From positions 1 to 6,217 of the forward strand of contig JASHWZ010000036.1 in the NCBI GenBank assembly GCA_030043865.1: a stretch of 6,217 bases of DNA, in the 5' to 3' direction. This document shows, in pieces, positions 5,676 through 6,217 of this stretch; within the stretch, counting starts at the first letter, position 1, and the number at the start of each line of letters is the position of its first letter. The notes under the pieces are model-generated. The model had not been told where the DNA came from. It worked only from the letters and a program-made list of their open reading frames with translations, and ran no database searches. The stretch is from Thermoplasmata archaeon. Lineage in GTDB: Archaea > Thermoplasmatota > Thermoplasmata > Lutacidiplasmatales > UBA184. Both the position numbers and the translations under genes were made by a program.

Positions 5676-6217
5676 CGTTCGACCCCGAGACGACGACGTT
5701 CCTCATCGCGGGGCCCGTCCGGATCCACCCCCGCGTGCTCCGCGCGATGTCGATGCCGTCGCTCAACCACCGGGGCGACTACTTCCACGGGATCGTCGGA
5801 GAGATTCGCGAGCTCCTCCCGGTGCTGTTCGGCGCGCGGGGGCACCAGGTGATCCTCTCGGGGAGCGGCACCGCCGGCCTCGAGGCGGTGTACGCCTCGC
5901 TCGTGCCGCGCGACCGTCGGACGCTCGTGCTCACGAACGGGAACTTCGGGGAGCGGACCGACCAGATCGTCCGGCGGTACTCCTCCCAGGTGACGACGGT
6001 CACCGCCCCGTGGGGCCGAGCGTTCGACCTGGAGCCGATCCGCGGGGAGCTCGACGCCGGCGATGTGGGTGCCGTCTGCGTCGTGCACAACGAGACGAGC
6101 GTCGGGCTCGCGAACGACCTCGCGTCGGTCGCCCCGCTCGTGCGGCGGTCGGGAGCCCTCTTCCTCGTCGACGGGATCAGCGCCGTCGCGGGGATCCCGC
6201 TCGACATCGACGCCTGG
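5672..6217 (+). CDS. Class V aminotransferase, SPT/AGXT type (3' partial), possible phosphoserine aminotransferase
   Basis: The ATG overlaps the dehydrogenase stop (ATGA) with GGGAG seven bases upstream. The frame stays open for 182 residues to the window edge, so the gene is cut about halfway and has no stop here. It is a pyridoxal-phosphate enzyme of the serine-pyruvate/alanine-glyoxylate aminotransferase type. Visible are the N-terminal IAGPVRIHPRVLRAM (12-26), NHRGDYFHGI (32-41), the cofactor phosphate-binding SGSGTAGLEA (63-72), NGNFGERTDQI (89-99), HNETSVG (139-145) and LFLVDGISAVAG (163-174), where Asp167 should contact the pyridine nitrogen. The Schiff-base lysine lies beyond the window. 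Next to SerA it most likely converts 3-phosphohydroxypyruvate and glutamate to phosphoserine; a class V enzyme of this kind does so in methanococci, which lack canonical SerC. Serine-glyoxylate or alanine-glyoxylate transamination is the alternative. Confidence 0.88.
   Translation, partial: MTFDPETTTFLIAGPVRIHPRVLRAMSMPSLNHRGDYFHGIVGEIRELLPVLFGARGHQVILSGSGTAGLEAVYASLVPRDRRTLVLTNGNFGERTDQIVRRYSSQVTTVTAPWGRAFDLEPIRGELDAGDVGAVCVVHNETSVGLANDLASVAPLVRRSGALFLVDGISAVAGIPLDIDAW

Noticed and set aside
5231..6207. Reverse-strand open frames opposite serA and the aminotransferase
   Set aside because: The + strand encodes a continuous class V aminotransferase with its expected motifs here. The reverse frames are compositionally biased and have no recognisable domain.

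Overview
The window is very GC-rich (roughly 70% by eye, not computed). All supported genes lie on the + strand, packed with 4-base stop/start overlaps (GTGA, ATGA). It looks archaeal. Short AT-rich TATA-like boxes stand out just upstream of the genes that begin transcription units. In front of the dehydrogenase gene the box centre is about 27 bases from the ATG with no Shine-Dalgarno, the spacing of an archaeal leaderless mRNA. Genes inside operons instead have GGAGG-type ribosome binding sites. A high-GC lineage such as a soil or sediment Thermoplasmatota is plausible, but that placement is an inference.

Layout. (1) 1-614: the tail of an unidentified gene, overlapped by a small gene for a protein with about six membrane spans. 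(2) 615-883: a 269-base gap holding a 9-bp GC hairpin, two smaller perfect inverted repeats and a TATA-like element. (3) 884-1837: a MoxR-family AAA+ ATPase, best started at the GTG at 884, followed by another hairpin. (4) 1932-4640: a likely four-gene operon of a six-span membrane protein, a winged-helix regulator, an ABC ATPase and an ABC-2-type permease, with overlaps or a 21-base gap between genes and a hairpin after the last stop. (5) 4725-6217: a leaderless SerA-type D-2-hydroxyacid dehydrogenase overlapping by 4 bases a class V (SPT/AGXT-type) aminotransferase that runs off the window edge.

How the genes work together. The dehydrogenase and aminotransferase are most simply the first two steps of phosphorylated serine biosynthesis: 3-phosphoglycerate to 3-phosphohydroxypyruvate to phosphoserine. 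The aminotransferase would be of the serine-pyruvate type that some archaea use in place of SerC. The 1932-4640 genes look like a self-regulated ABC exporter whose regulator is translationally tied to a membrane partner. The MoxR ATPase probably remodels a partner protein, but no VWA or DUF58 partner is visible here.

I found no mobile element, CRISPR array, tRNA or rRNA and no clear novel system. The points most worth a second look are the ABC ATPase with no Q-loop glutamine, the hairpins that follow three consecutive transcription units, the membrane protein/winged-helix pair ahead of the transporter, and the serine gene pair.
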